The notes: generated by a model from the letters alone, not told the origin. 64,000 bases of DNA from Papilionanthe hookeriana x Papilionanthe teres (GCA_022702705.1 CM040430.1:76821239-76885238); one strand, 5' to 3'. Shown: positions 47,170 through 57,996, counted from the stretch's first letter. Made by a program: numbers and translations.

Positions 47170-49516
47170 GAGAGGCTGGAGGGCCTCCCAGGGGGAGTTA
47201 GGGACCGGGATCAGCTGCTCTTGGCAAGGGAAGAACAGCTGCAATGGCCACTGGGCATGGGGCAACTCAGCAAGGGAGAATTTCAATGTTTGGCTCCTTC
47301 CAAGGTCTCGGCCATGGTGTTTTCCGGCGACCCAGGCGGCTGGCCGGCAGGCATGAGTCACCATCTTGACCAGGGAGGTCAGGGCTTGGCAATGGTGAAG
47401 TCGATTGGGTTTGGACATGTGTAAAGGAGTTGGATCAAAATGGCATGGGGGCATGGCTATTTTGGCTCTAAATGGGTCAACCCATCCTTTTGGGCTAGGT
47501 GCACCGACCAAGGCTTGGTTTAAGTCTGAAGAGAGAGTGATTTGGATCGGCTTGATTAGTGGGGTCGAGTCACGATCCAAGTACAATTAGGATTAAATAT
47601 GGTTTAGGGGAGACATGGAAATGGTTAATCACCTTAAGGGAATGTGGAAAGGATCTCCTTCTTTTGCCTAATGTGGTAAGGTCACATGTGAACAACTCAC
47701 ATGGCTTGCATGTGGCTTAAGAGTGGCTTCATGGCTTATATATGGCTTGGGAAAAGTTGGCTTGGTTTCATGAAAGTGGGTTTAAGGAATTTTGGTATTT
47801 TAGTGGACAAATTTCATGAAGCTTGATTTGGAACTATTTGGTTATTGATTTTGGAACTTAGGAAGTGTTTTAAATCATAGGTATGATGAGAGAAATTTCA
47901 TGTGGGCTTTTGGAATAAGTTTTGGGCTTTTAAATTTATTTTGGATGGGTTTTTAGGAAGGTTTAAGAAAGTGGGCTTTTTAAGCTTGGAAATAAATTGT
48001 TGGATGGGAAATTTGTAAAAGTTTGGGCCAAATAATTGTTGGGTTTGGTTTAGGGATGTGTCATGAGTGATTTGAAACAAATTTGAGGTGGTTTGGGTTT
48101 GAATTGGGTTGAATTTGGGCTTTTTGGTAAAGTGGCCGATGGTAGGCCAAATTGGGTTAACTTGGGCTAATGTTGGGCTAATGTTGAAATTGGTGTAAAA
48201 TTAATGTTGAGAAATGTTTGTAGGGCTGTTTCAAAGAGGTTTCAACTTTGGTTGGGTTTGGATTTTGGGGTTTGGGCCTATTTGGGTTAGGTTTAGGTGT
48301 AGGCCCATGTAAGGAGTTTTGGCTTTGGGTTGAATTTGAGTTGGGTTTGGGTTCAAATTTTTGGCAAATCATGTTCGTGTTTTGTTTTTAGGGATGTTAG
48401 GGAAGGTTTAGAAAAGATTTGGGGTTAATTGGAGTTGAATTGGGTTAGTTTGGGCTAAGTTTGGGTCATGGGTCCAAATTGGGCTTTAAGGTCAAAAGTG
48501 AAATTGGATTCAAATACCAATCAAATTGGGCTTGGATTTGGGCTAGATTGGTATTGGGGATGTTGAATTGAAGTTTATAATTGAATTGGACCAGAATTTG
48601 GGTCAATTGGGTAGGTTTGGTTTGACATTGGGTTCACTTTGGGTTAAAATGGGTCAAATTGGGGATTTTGAGAAAAGTGGGGTAAATTGACAAAATTGGC
48701 CCATGGTGTAGTTGAACAAAATGAAATTGGAAATATTTGGGATTTTCTGGAATTTTCTGGGAATTTTTGGAATTTTTTGGATTTTTGGGTCAAGAGGGGC
48801 ATTTTGGTAATTTGGAGGGTATTGGGGGTATTTTTGGAATTTTGGGTATTTTGGGTAAAAATGGTCAATTTGAGTGGTGGGAGAATGTTTAGGATTGATT
48901 TTGAGGAATTTGGGTGATTTTGGAGAATTTTGGAAAATTTGGGTAATTTCAAGGGTTTTGGGTAGGCTAGGCGGGTCTAGGGTCCGGGGGTCAAAAATTG
49001 AAAATTTGGAAAATTGAAGATTGGGTAAATGTAAGTGGAATGAAATCATTTTGGTTGAGCCATGAAGCCATATCAAGCCCACATGAGCCATGAAGGGACT
49101 CATTTGAGGCATTCAGCTATGTTGTTCCTAACCCTCTTGCCGAGGGCTTAGGGGTTAAGGACCATCCATGTGAATCACCTTCATGAGTCAGGAGGTCAAG
49201 TTGGGTATGGGTGTGGTTTTAGGAGGTGTGTGAAAGTGTAGTGTATAAGTGTAGTGTGTGTGTAAGTCAGCCCTCACTGGACCGAGGCCACCTGGGCGAT
49301 CCTAAGGCCAAAGAGTCCCATAGGAACTCATCCTTTAAACTTCCACATTTGATTTCAACCCTCTAGGTGATTAGGTGTCTACAATCAAGTTTGTGGAGTT
49401 TGCGGGGAGTTAAGAAGTGGTTTGAATTTCTAAGTGGTGGGTCCCGATTCTAATCCTCTAGGATAGTCGAAGGAAAAGCCTAAGGCTAGATCCTAAGTAC
49501 TAAAAAAGGAAGAGAA

Positions 49517-49537
49517 GACCTCATCGAAAATGAGGTC
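49517..49537 (-). repeat. LTR 5'-terminal hairpin (Tat -)
   Basis: Minus-strand stem GACCTCAT / ATGAGGTC with loop TTTCG. The stem is the same as at 34732-34752, and the loop differs by one base. Confidence 0.8.
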
Positions 49538-49541
49538 AACA

Positions 49542-49904
49542 AATGGACCCCCAATAGGTGTGGTGAGCTGACGGAGCACACCCGCGTATTGGTGTTGACC
49601 GAAGCGATCAACAAAATCAACACAAAAGTCCAAGTGACAAACTTGGGACGGAGTAGAAGAATTTCCGTTGGGGAGTGTCGAGTATATCTGCGAGATCGGA
49701 GATTCCTGAACTCTCGGCAGGGAAAGGAAAAGGAGGTGAATCCCGAATCACATGATTTGGGGAATTTCGATTTAGATTTCATTTTGTTTCGGTTTAAGTT
49801 TTGATGTGTGAGCTCGGATTTTAGTTTGAGTTTCAATTTAGATTGAAGTTTTGTTAAAATTAATTTGAAGGGATTTGAACTTGAAATGAAAATTGGAATT
49901 TTGT
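49542..49904 (-). other. 3' end of the internal region, minus Tat element
   Basis: The polypurine tract should lie at 49542-49560, but the minus strand there reads CACCTATTGGGGGTCCATT, only a short G run. That sequence is complementary to a leader segment (see findings). The remaining bases carry no supported frame. Confidence 0.5.
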
Positions 49905-51015
49905 GGTTTTAGATGTAACATCTTCAACCTCAAAAATTTGAATTGATTGGATTGAACCATTACAATGAGGAAAGAACTGAGAGAAATGCGGTATTGGATG
50001 TAAAATCCTTAACCTCAACAGCTTGATTTGGTGTGCTTCATTGCGATAGGAGAGAACCTAAAGCAATGCGGTATTGGATGTAAAATCCTTAACCTCAAAA
50101 GTTTGATTTTGATGTATTTCATTGCGATAGGGAAAGAACCTAAAGCAATGCGATATCGAATGTAAAATCCTCGACCCCGAGAATTTGATTTTGATGTATT
50201 TCATTGCGATAGGGAAAGAACCTAAAGCAATGCGAGTATCGGATGTAAAATCCTCAACCCCAAAATTGTGATTTTGATGTATTTCATTGTGATAGGGAAA
50301 GAACCTAAAGCAATGCAGTATCGGATGTAAAATCCTCAACCCCAAAAGTTTGATTTTGATGTATTTCATTGCGATAGGGAAAGAACCTAAAGCAATGCGG
50401 TATCGGATGTAAAATCCTCGACCCGAGAATTTGATTTTGATGTATTTCATTGCGATAGGGAAAGAACCTAAAGCAATGCAGTATCGGATGTAAAATCCTC
50501 AAACCCAAAAGTTTGATTTTGATGTATTTAATTGCGATAGGGAAAGAACCTAAAGCAATGCAGTATCCGATGTAAAATCCTCAACCCCAAAAGTTTGATT
50601 TTGATGTATTTCATTGCGATAGGGAAAGAACCTAAAGCGATGCGGTATCGGATGTAAAATCCTCGACCCCAAAAATTTGATTTTGATGTATTTTATTGCG
50701 ATAGGGAAAGAACCTAAAGCAATGCAGTATCAAATCTAAAATCCTCAACCCCAAGAATTTGATTTTGATGTATTTCATTGCGATAAGGAAAGAACCCAAA
50801 GCAATGCAGTATCGGATGTAAAATCCTCAACCCCAAAAATTTGATTTTGACGTATTTCATTGCGATAGGGAAAGAACCTAAGGCAATGCAGTATCGGATG
50901 TAAAATCCTCAACCCCAAGAATTTGATTTTGATGTATTTCATTGCGATAGGTAAAGAACCTAAACAATGCAGTATCGGATGTAAAATCCTCAACCCCAAG
51001 AATTTGATTTTGAAT
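49905..51015. repeat. 82-bp minisatellite, ~13 copies, in the 3' UTR of the minus Tat element
   Basis: The word GAACCTAAAGCAATGC recurs at about 50054, 50136, 50218, 50301, 50383, 50464, 50546, 50628, 50710, 50792, 50874 and 50956, giving a steady period of about 82 bp. Each unit also has GTATCGGATGTAAAATCCTC and TTTGATTTTGATGTATTTCA. The outer copies (49905-50050) are more diverged. Open minus-strand frames through the array come from the period, not from coding. It sits between the AlkB gene and the 3' LTR. Confidence 0.95.
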
Positions 51016-51904
51016 GGTAATTGATTTTGCAAAGATTTGTAGTGTTGATTTGAAAGGTGTGGAATTTTGGTGTTTCGAGAATTTCATGAAAGTTGTAAAA
51101 GATTTTTGTGGAAAGAAACAGATTTGGAGGGAATATGTAGATGCTACATATCCCATTCAAAAGAGTTGATCGAAAGTTGCTGGTTTGGATTGGATACGAT
51201 TCTCGCCATCGGATCCGAATCGAAAACCTCGTGGCTCAGTGTCGATGGAATCGACCGCTTCCATCCCGGACAAGGAGAGAGTAGAACGGATTGGATTTCG
51301 GATTTGGAAGGTTGAGTTTGAATTTGATTGAGATTTGATTTGAGATCTGGAAGGTTGAATTTGAATTTGATTGAGATTTGATTTAAAATTTGTGTTCATT
51401 TTGTTTGTCCTTTAACGATTCAAATTTATTTTATCGTTCATTTAATGTTCATGTGAATTTGGCATCCATCATTTTTTTATTTAGATTTTTAAGGAAAGTT
51501 TTCTTTTATTCTTTTTGTTTCTTTTCTGTTCTTTGTTTGAAGTTCGTTTAACTTTAATGGCGTTTCCCGATCAATTTGCACAAAAGAGGTGAAGGCCGAA
51601 AATGTGACATGGTCACTTTCATTCCAATCATGTTGAAGATACATCATACGACTCGATGCGGAATACATCTCATACAATCCATGTAGACTCGAAACGGATC
51701 GTGTATGATCTTTGTCTATCCATCCAAAAAGGCATCTCGTCAAAAATCCATGTACGAATAGTGAGGTACATGGTCGATAACATCACCTTCCAAGCCATCC
51801 TTGGCAAGGATGTCGTATGGATGTACGTTGGAGGTGTGATATTTTCCATGTAACTCACGGCTCGTAAGGCCAGGAGGCTCTCTAGCTGCGGGTACGGTGG
51901 AAGT
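51016..51904 (-). other. Spacer between minisatellite and AlkB gene
   Basis: No gene is supported. A 46-bp direct duplication built on GGTTGAATTTGAATTTGATTG lies at about 51308-51395. A plus-strand frame at 51656-51850 faintly resembles the end of a retropepsin (see findings). Confidence 0.45.
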
Positions 51905-53320
51905 GGTAAGGTGCTTTCCTGTCATCCATCCTTCGAAAGTAAGCGAGTTACTGCTTCATTGGTACTCCCGGTATGCAATGTTTAGCGACATCCGCTCCGT
52001 TGCCCTTTAGTATCATGACGGAACCTACCGGTAATGGTATCTTTGCGGCCCTCGGAACTCACACGGGCACTGCTAACCGGAGGTCGGATCCGAACATGAT
52101 ATTACACTCGTTCGGAAAGAGCTGTGCGAAAGGTCGACAAAGTCATGGTGATGCTATGTGCGGGGGTATGCGATCACCCTTCTTGTAAATGTTAATGATG
52201 CAAGCTGTTGGGTATGCAATCTGCTGGCGGTAGCCTCCATGTTATCATTCTCTTTACCATCCTTTTGATGACTAATGGCATTGGATCTACCTTTCCATGA
52301 CGGAGTATCCCGGTGGGTTTCCCTCCTGTCTTCTGCGAAGTTGTAGCAGCATCCACATTGTATTGTAATTCTTCCTTTCCCTGGCATCCACCTCCCGGGT
52401 TCCGAGTAAGAGTTTTCTCTTAGGCGGCCTACTCGACCCATTCTTTTCAAATCCCGGATGCATTCCACGATTTGTTGTTGTTCGTATTCTGAGAACACGT
52501 CTGTATGTAGTTCGAGGCCTTCTAGTATATTGATCCTCACGCCTCGATTCTCTCGAAGTATTCGAAAGTTTGCTTCTTGACATTACGCATTCTTTCTAGC
52601 TCGTATTACGGAATAATGCGCAAATGGCGAGGCCTAGTGACGTCTTGTGGGATATATGGCTCGATCCCTTCGCGTTCTCCTGCATACCTCGGCTCCTCGG
52701 GGATGGTCTCCGTCGGGACATCCTCCGGGGTTGCTTCTGCAACAAGGTCATGCATTACGGTGGCTTTATCTGGTGGCGTGGTAGCCTTCCTTCTTCTGAT
52801 CTTCTTGAGATTTCCCTGGTCTCTTCGTTATCCTCGGAGCTGGCCTCCTTTCTTCGGGTTCTGGCGAACCGGTATCCTCGAAGTATATGCCTTGGTAGTA
52901 GCGAGCGCCTCGTCGCGCTAGTCCGTTGCTAGTTTAGTTAACATCTTGCGGATACGGCGATTTTTATTTCTTCGGCGAGTTCTTTGTGAGAGTAGCTCTT
53001 CGTACTTCCGAATCTTTGTGGGCGCGGCGCTAACAAGCTCGCCCTCTGCCGTAGCGACTACGGACTTAATTCTCTTGTCCTCCTCGGTGTTTGTTTTCCT
53101 TTTCTTCTTCTTGGGTTGGTGGCTTGGGCCACCCACTTTCGTGCCGTCGACGGGCGGTTCCTCTCGATCAGCTGGGACCCGGTCACCTTCCTCGTATTGC
53201 GAGCGCTGCGGTGCGAAGTACGAGTCGATCTACTATTATCGCTCCATCTTTCACCCTCTTTTCGTCGAGTGCGAGGCTTACGCCATTTCTAAAGTTCGGG
53301 ACCAGACCGCCGTTCGACAT
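51905..53320 (-). pseudogene. ALKBH9/10-like AlkB dioxygenase gene carried by the Tat element (frameshifted)
   Basis: The likely start is ATG at 53320 (MSNGGLVPNF), 240 bases past the integrase end. The N-terminal half is charged, with KKKKRKTNTEEDKR (about 53110-53070) and EELLSQRTRRRNKNR. The AlkB domain (about 52545-51925) reads, across several frames, LEGLELHTDVFS, SYSEPGRWMPGKGRITIQ, CGCCYNF, GNPPGY, VDPMPLVIKRMV, LPPADCIPNS, INIYKKGDRIPPHI, HHHDFV, ECNIMFGSDL, IPLPVGSVMILKGNGADV, AKHCIPGVPMK and FRRMDD. These follow the order of plant ALKBH9/ALKBH10 proteins, Fe(II)/2-oxoglutarate RNA m6A demethylases. The first Fe-binding His and the later KHC His are visible; the HxD aspartate falls at a frame break. 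About six frameshifts and two stops (including one where the 2-oxoglutarate arginine block begins) prevent a full protein as read. It is an extra gene, not part of normal Tat elements. Confidence 0.88.
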
Positions 53321-53562
53321 TTCCTGCGAAAAGACAAGGAAAAGGATCGGGGGCATACTAAGAACAAGAACATTAAGAAATGTTTATTAGAGACGAGTTT
53401 TCTTTTTTTCTTTTTTTTTATTACTCCTTTTGTATTTTTAAATTCAACAGGAATGAAGTGGGAAAAGATCGGGAAAAAGATTTTGATTTGGAAGAGAGAA
53501 CAAGGAAAAATTTTATTATCATGATTTTATTTATTTTAGCACATTTTTTATTATTTTTTCTT
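53321..53562 (-). other. Integrase-AlkB intergenic spacer
   Basis: This is AT-rich and A-rich on the minus strand (poly-T runs at 53400-53430 and 53525-53610 on plus). Short open frames here are low-complexity Lys/Asn stretches and are not supported as genes. Confidence 0.5.
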
Positions 53563-54801
53563 TTATTTTGTTTTGTTAACGATTTTTTTGTTATCCTTTT
53601 TTTTTTGGGTTTGGACCCAGTCATAAGTAATTACTTCACCCGTGCTTCTAGGGATGAAAAATTCATTCCGTCGAAACATCAGGTAGCGTAATACTTCTTC
53701 AAGTATCGTCCGTTGATCGGAAGCATATGTCGTTCTCCTTGGCAATTCACTAGGCTGGTAGGAGCCTCCCGAGTAGAGCGCCTCGACCACAAACGGCCCT
53801 TCCCAAGTGGGTTCAAATTTTCCTCCTATCTTGCGGTGTGCGAGGATAGGTCTCTTGAGAACGAGAACTAAGTCACCAACTTTGAAGATTCTTGGGCGGA
53901 CCGATCTGTCATGGGCTTGAACCATCTTAGCTTGGTATAGTTCTAAATTCTGCTGCATGCTGCAAGTCTTTTCCCTTCCGGGCTTTCCAATTCCTCTAGT
54001 CGTAATTTTGCATTCTCTTCGTCATGATTTTGTTTGCAAGCTGCAATTCGAGTGAAGGAAGGTCTGGACCTCTAAGGGTAACATCTGCCTCGGACCCATA
54101 CACTAGAGCGTAAGGTGTAGCTTGAGTAGGAGTTACGAAGGTTGTACGGTAGGCCCATAAGGCTTCTAATAACTTCTCGTGCCAATTTCTCTTATTATCG
54201 TCCAAAGTTTTCTTTAAAATTTGAACGAGAGTTTTATTAAAAGCCTCGGCCGGGCCGTTTGCTCTTGGGTAGTAAATTGTTGAATACGCGTCGGTCGATT
54301 CCGTGTCTCACGACAAAATTGTTGATTTGCGTGCTTCGAATGCCGACCCATTATACGAGATGATCTCGTGCGGCACTCCAAAATGGTAGACAACTTGGTT
54401 CTTGAAAAGCGTAGCACGTGGTGTGCATTCACTTCTCTGAGTGGAAATGCCTCTGCCCACTTGGAAAAGTAATCTGTAGCCGCAAGAATGAAGCGATGTC
54501 CTTTTAAAGATGATGGTTCTATTGGACCCACTATATACGTGCCCCAACATTCGAATGGCCGCGACGCAATTGTCGGATGTAGCACATTTGGAGGCTGGTG
54601 TAGAACCACTCCGTGCACTTGGCATTGGTGACGGCTCTTGGCGATTTTCATGCGGTCGGTCATCATCGAGGGCCGGTAGTACCCTAGTCTTTTAATTTTC
54701 ATTTTCATCTTCGGACCCGATCGGTGAGCGCCACGGAGTCCTGAATGCACCTCTTTAACAATTTCACGGGCCTCGGACCCGCTTAGGCACCTTAGCCACA
54801 T
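53563..54801 (-). pseudogene. Integrase (Tat/Ogre-like)
   Basis: The N-terminal zinc-binding part has EVHSGLRGAH and CQVHG (about 54745-54620). The core has FECWGTYIVGPIEP, GHRFILAATDYFSKWAEAF and, after a frame change, ISYNGSAFEA. It continues past another break as LLEALWAYRTTFVTPTQATP (54170-54110). The C-terminal part (53958-53563) has FKVGDLVLVLKRP and GGKFEPTWEGPFVV, then extends into a Lys-rich tail. Both first catalytic aspartates are replaced by Tyr as read (codons at 54535-54537 and 54353-54355). Three or more frameshifts separate the parts. Confidence 0.9.
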
Positions 54802-55938
54802 TTGATCGAAAGACCTTACGTATAACGTGTTGTTTATTAATGCGTAGGACGGAGTTCTTTTCTTGATCCGATGGGCTAACGACCTATCGTCCGGTAGTTT
54901 TCTGTTTGCGGGTAGTACTATTAATGGCTGTCGCCGATCTTACGTGTTTTCTCATCACTTGCTTGCAGTCGATTCTTCTTCTTTTTCGATTTGTGTATTG
55001 TGTCTATGTCGAGCTGTGGTAGGACTCGACGTCAGTGAGCCGACACTTCCATTGATTCATCTTGCGAGCGAGGCAAATTCTTTTGCGAGGCGGGCTAACA
55101 CATCTGCTTAAAGCATTTTCTTTTCCAGGAATTTTGTAGATCGTCACATTCGGAATGCTGTTCCAACAAGCGTATGTCATCTTCGGAAGTATTGCTCGAG
55201 TCTTGGCTTTAAAATTTTGTCTTGTCCGTGATATGTTGAAAGATTAACTGTGAATCCCCGTAGATGTTGATGTTTGTTATCCCCATTTGAATAGTTAATT
55301 CCAGTCCTATTACGAGAGCTTCGTATTATGCTTCGTTGTTTGTACACGGCTCTGTTAAGTGGTAGGAGTATCTTAACATCCCCGCTCCGGTGTTATAAAG
55401 ATTAGTCGATTCTGCCTTACAGGGCACTATCACTTGCGATTCTTCATTTTTGTGTCTTGAAGATGCTCCGTCGAAATATAATTCCCAACGTCGATCATCG
55501 GGGTCTTCTAAGCTCGTTATTTGTTCATATGGCAAGTCGTCATTGAGAGGAGATTCTGCAGGCAAAGGGTGTCTTTGCGAGGAAATGCTGCTAGGACTTG
55601 TCCCTTTACGGCACGAAGAGGCATGAAAGTTATATCGAATTGCAATAATATCATTGACCACATGCAAGTACGCCGAAAGCGTTGGACGGGTCATCAAGTA
55701 TTGCAATGGATTAAATTTCGAGATCGGAGTTGACCTTATGAGAAAGCATGTAGTGCACGAGCTTTTGATCGGCGAAGATCGAGGCCAAACGGTGCTTTTC
55801 GATTGTGGGATACTTTACTTCCGTCGGAAGTAAACGACGGCTTAGGTAGTAAAGAGCATTTTCTTTACCCTCATCATTGACACAGGCTAACGAGGCTCGA
55901 GAGAGTCGTCTAAAGCCGCGGTATAAAGTATCGATGGT
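54802..55938 (-). pseudogene. RNase H plus second (archaeal-type) RNase H (Tat-like)
   Basis: The first RNase H ends around NPMQYLMTRPTLSAY (about 55710-55670). After a frame-shifted linker (HPLPAESPLNDDLPYEQI), the second domain begins with RWELYFDGASS, keeping the catalytic aspartate. It goes on to GAGMLRYSYHLTEPCTNNEA (55400-55330), and across stops to YEALVIGLE and a GDSQL-type motif (about 55320-55240). A second RNase H of this type between RNase H and integrase is the diagnostic feature of the Tat lineage. Downstream to 54802 the reading is closed by stops in several frames. Confidence 0.88.
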
Positions 55939-56840
55939 CTACACCGAGACTAGGGCTGCTAAGACGGGAGGTGTCATTAAATATTGTTTAATGTCCTCGA
56001 AGGCCCTACGGCATTTCTCTTCCCAAATAAATTTGGGGTCCTTTTTAACTAATGCCAAGAAAGGCTGACACCTACCTGACAAGTTCGAGATAAAGCGTCG
56101 AAGATATGCCAACTTCCCTTGAAAAGATCGTAATTGTTTTAAAGTTCTGAGAGGTGGCATTTCTAAGATAGCTTTAATCTTTTCTGGGTCGATTTCAATT
56201 CCACGATGTCGGACAACGAATCCTAAGAATTTCCCGGAGGTGACGCCGAAGGCGCATTTTAAGGGATTCATCTTAAGGTTAAATTGTCTTAATCATTCGA
56301 AAACAATTCTCAAATTATACAGGTGGTTTTCCTTTACTTTGCTTTTGATACCATATCATCCACGTAGCATTCGACTTGGTTGTGGATGAGATCATCAAAA
56401 ATTCTTGTCATCGCCCTCTGGTAGATTGCTCCTGCGTTCTTCAGTCTGAATGGCATCACTGTGTAGCAATATACTCCGATCGGCGTTACGAATGTTGTAA
56501 GTTTTTCATCTTCCGGAGCCATTTTTATCTGGTTGTATCCACGAAGACCCATCCATGAATGAGAATATCTCATGTGTTGAAGCAATGTCGATCATTAATT
56601 GCAGGATCGGTAGAGGGAATTCATCTTTTGGACATGCCTTATTTAAATCTACGAAATCCACACAAATTCGATCGACCATTCTTCTTCTCGATTGGTACCA
56701 CATTGGCTAACCAAGTTGGGTATTGTTCTTCACGGAAAAATTTAGCGTCTATTAGCTTTTTAACTTCGACTATGACTTGTTGTTCGATTTCTAGACGCAT
56801 TCTTACGGAACCTTGTACGATCGGAGACGAGTAGGATCCA
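55939..56840 (-). pseudogene. Reverse transcriptase (Tat/Ogre-like)
   Basis: Fragments in order: ICVDFVDLNKACPKDEFPLP (about 56670-56610), then LRGYNQIKMAPEDEKLTTFV and GVYCYTVMPFRLKNAGAIYQ. The catalytic ECYVDDMVSKAK follows (about 56370-56335), with both aspartates intact and the YVDDM form typical of Tat elements. After a break come CAFGVTSGKFLGFVV, RGIEIDPEKIKAI and KQLRSFQGKLAYLRRFI (56271-55939), the thumb and connection. At least two frameshifts (about 56585 and 56330) interrupt it. Confidence 0.92.
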
Positions 56841-57996
56841 CTCCTAGCTTATGGATTGCGACCTGCGGAGCTAATTCGGCATCTCATCGTAGCTCCAAGC
56901 AAAACAGTCTTTAAATTCCATTAATAACTTGATTATTTCTTCGGAGTCTTCTTTATTGAGTAAGGAGCTAACAAAGGTAGGTCTAGGCTCTTCGCTAGTA
57001 CCTAAGTTAACTTCCGTTAACTCATCTATTGTAGATTTGATCTCTTCTTCAAACTACGGTGGAGCGTTTCCAATTTGTAAATCTTGAGTTCTTCTGTAGC
57101 TTCCATGCGGTTTTCATTAGACTCGCAAGTGACAACCAAGCAAAATTCGGTATCGTCGGCCGATCCTGCGTGCCGAATCACGAGACCATGCCTTGAATTG
57201 GGTGGACGACCGGAGTTATTCCATAATTTTTCAAAATGTTGTGATTGACCTTTTGTCCATTGTCGAGGTAAGAAACCACGGCTGAATTAAATTTTGAACA
57301 CGGGGAGAGTACCACTCGACGAGTAATTCCATTATTTCGATGAAGTAGCATCTTGAAATTGTACATTATTTTTCAGTTTTGGAGGAAGGAGCATCACGGT
57401 AGAATTTGATGGGCTTTGCACCGCCGCTACGTACCTCTTTGACCACCATACCCTCGATCTTATTAGAATGGATCGGGGTCAGGGTCATAGTATGTACATA
57501 GTGGATAATCTTCTCGTACATCGATTTATATTCCTCTTTCTTTTCATCTTCGAGAGAGATCCTGAATTGCGGCTTCTTCGAGCTTATTGTCGCTGCTTCT
57601 TGCTTGATTTCTTTTTCTTCTTCGAAGCTGTCTTCCCAATCAACATTGATGGCTGGTTTCCTCGTCCAATCTGTCCTAACATCTCTACCACGACCTCGTC
57701 CCCGGCCTCGACCTCGGATGCGAGTTGTGGAGAAACCTTCACCATCTCGCCGTAAGGGAGCGGTGAGTGACTGTTGGACTAGAACTTCAGGTTCTTCGTC
57801 GTCCCGAACTTCCTTTGCTTCATTCGTTATGGTATCTCTGAAGAAGATTGTTTTCTTTGGAGGTGCGTAATAAGCTGCATCTTCATGGATTCCAATTTCA
57901 TGTACGGAGAATGGTTGTAAGTCACCTTTGATGCACTATTCCCCTCCATCGTAGTATTTGATGTACTGATGTAGAGATGATGGTACCATCTAATTT
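56841..57996 (-). other. Protease-RT linker (Tat-like)
   Basis: The minus-strand reading passes an RG-repeat (GRGRGRGRGRD, about 57720-57680), lysine/glutamate-rich linker (57620-57560), and then VVLSPCSKFNSAVVSYLDNG (57320-57260) in a 62-codon frame. It enters RT through a region closed by frameshifts. I recognise it only as the variable segment between protease and RT of Tat elements; no enzyme motif is visible. Confidence 0.6.

Larger units (their letters stand above)
42131..49541 (-). repeat. 3' LTR of the minus Tat element
   Basis: It is 7.4 kb, from TGTTGACC at 49541 to GCCGACCA at 42131 (read on the minus strand). Its right side in plus coordinates matches the inverted plus-element LTR. 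The first 1.4 kb from 42131 is nearly the same as 62562-64000. The terminal hairpin is at 49517-49537, the TATA-like box at 47161-47169 and AAATT-type repeats at 44240-44530. A 74-codon antisense frame (42936-43160) recurs at 63365-63589. Confidence 0.9.

Noticed and set aside
47140..47586. 148-codon minus-strand frame and overlapping plus-strand frames at 46756-47590
   Set aside because: GC-rich U3 and transcription-start region of the Tat LTR; overlapping frames on both strands and no conserved protein in the inverted LTR.
48644..49112. Pro/Asn/Lys-rich frames on the minus strand (and mirror frames at 35270-36059)
   Set aside because: Low-complexity CCCAAA-type U3 sequence; frames shift freely between LTR copies.
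50058..51156. Minus-strand frames of repeated IHQNQ...FTSDTALL-type peptide
   Set aside because: The 82-bp period is not a multiple of three, so frames rotate between units; this is a minisatellite, not a repeat protein.
51973..53524. Several plus-strand frames (for example 52577-52921, 52946-53524)
   Set aside because: Shadows of the AlkB-like reading on the minus strand; no motif of their own.
57468..57870. Plus-strand frames with Arg/Pro-rich stretch
   Set aside because: Reverse complement of the GRGRGRGRGRD linker in the Tat polyprotein.
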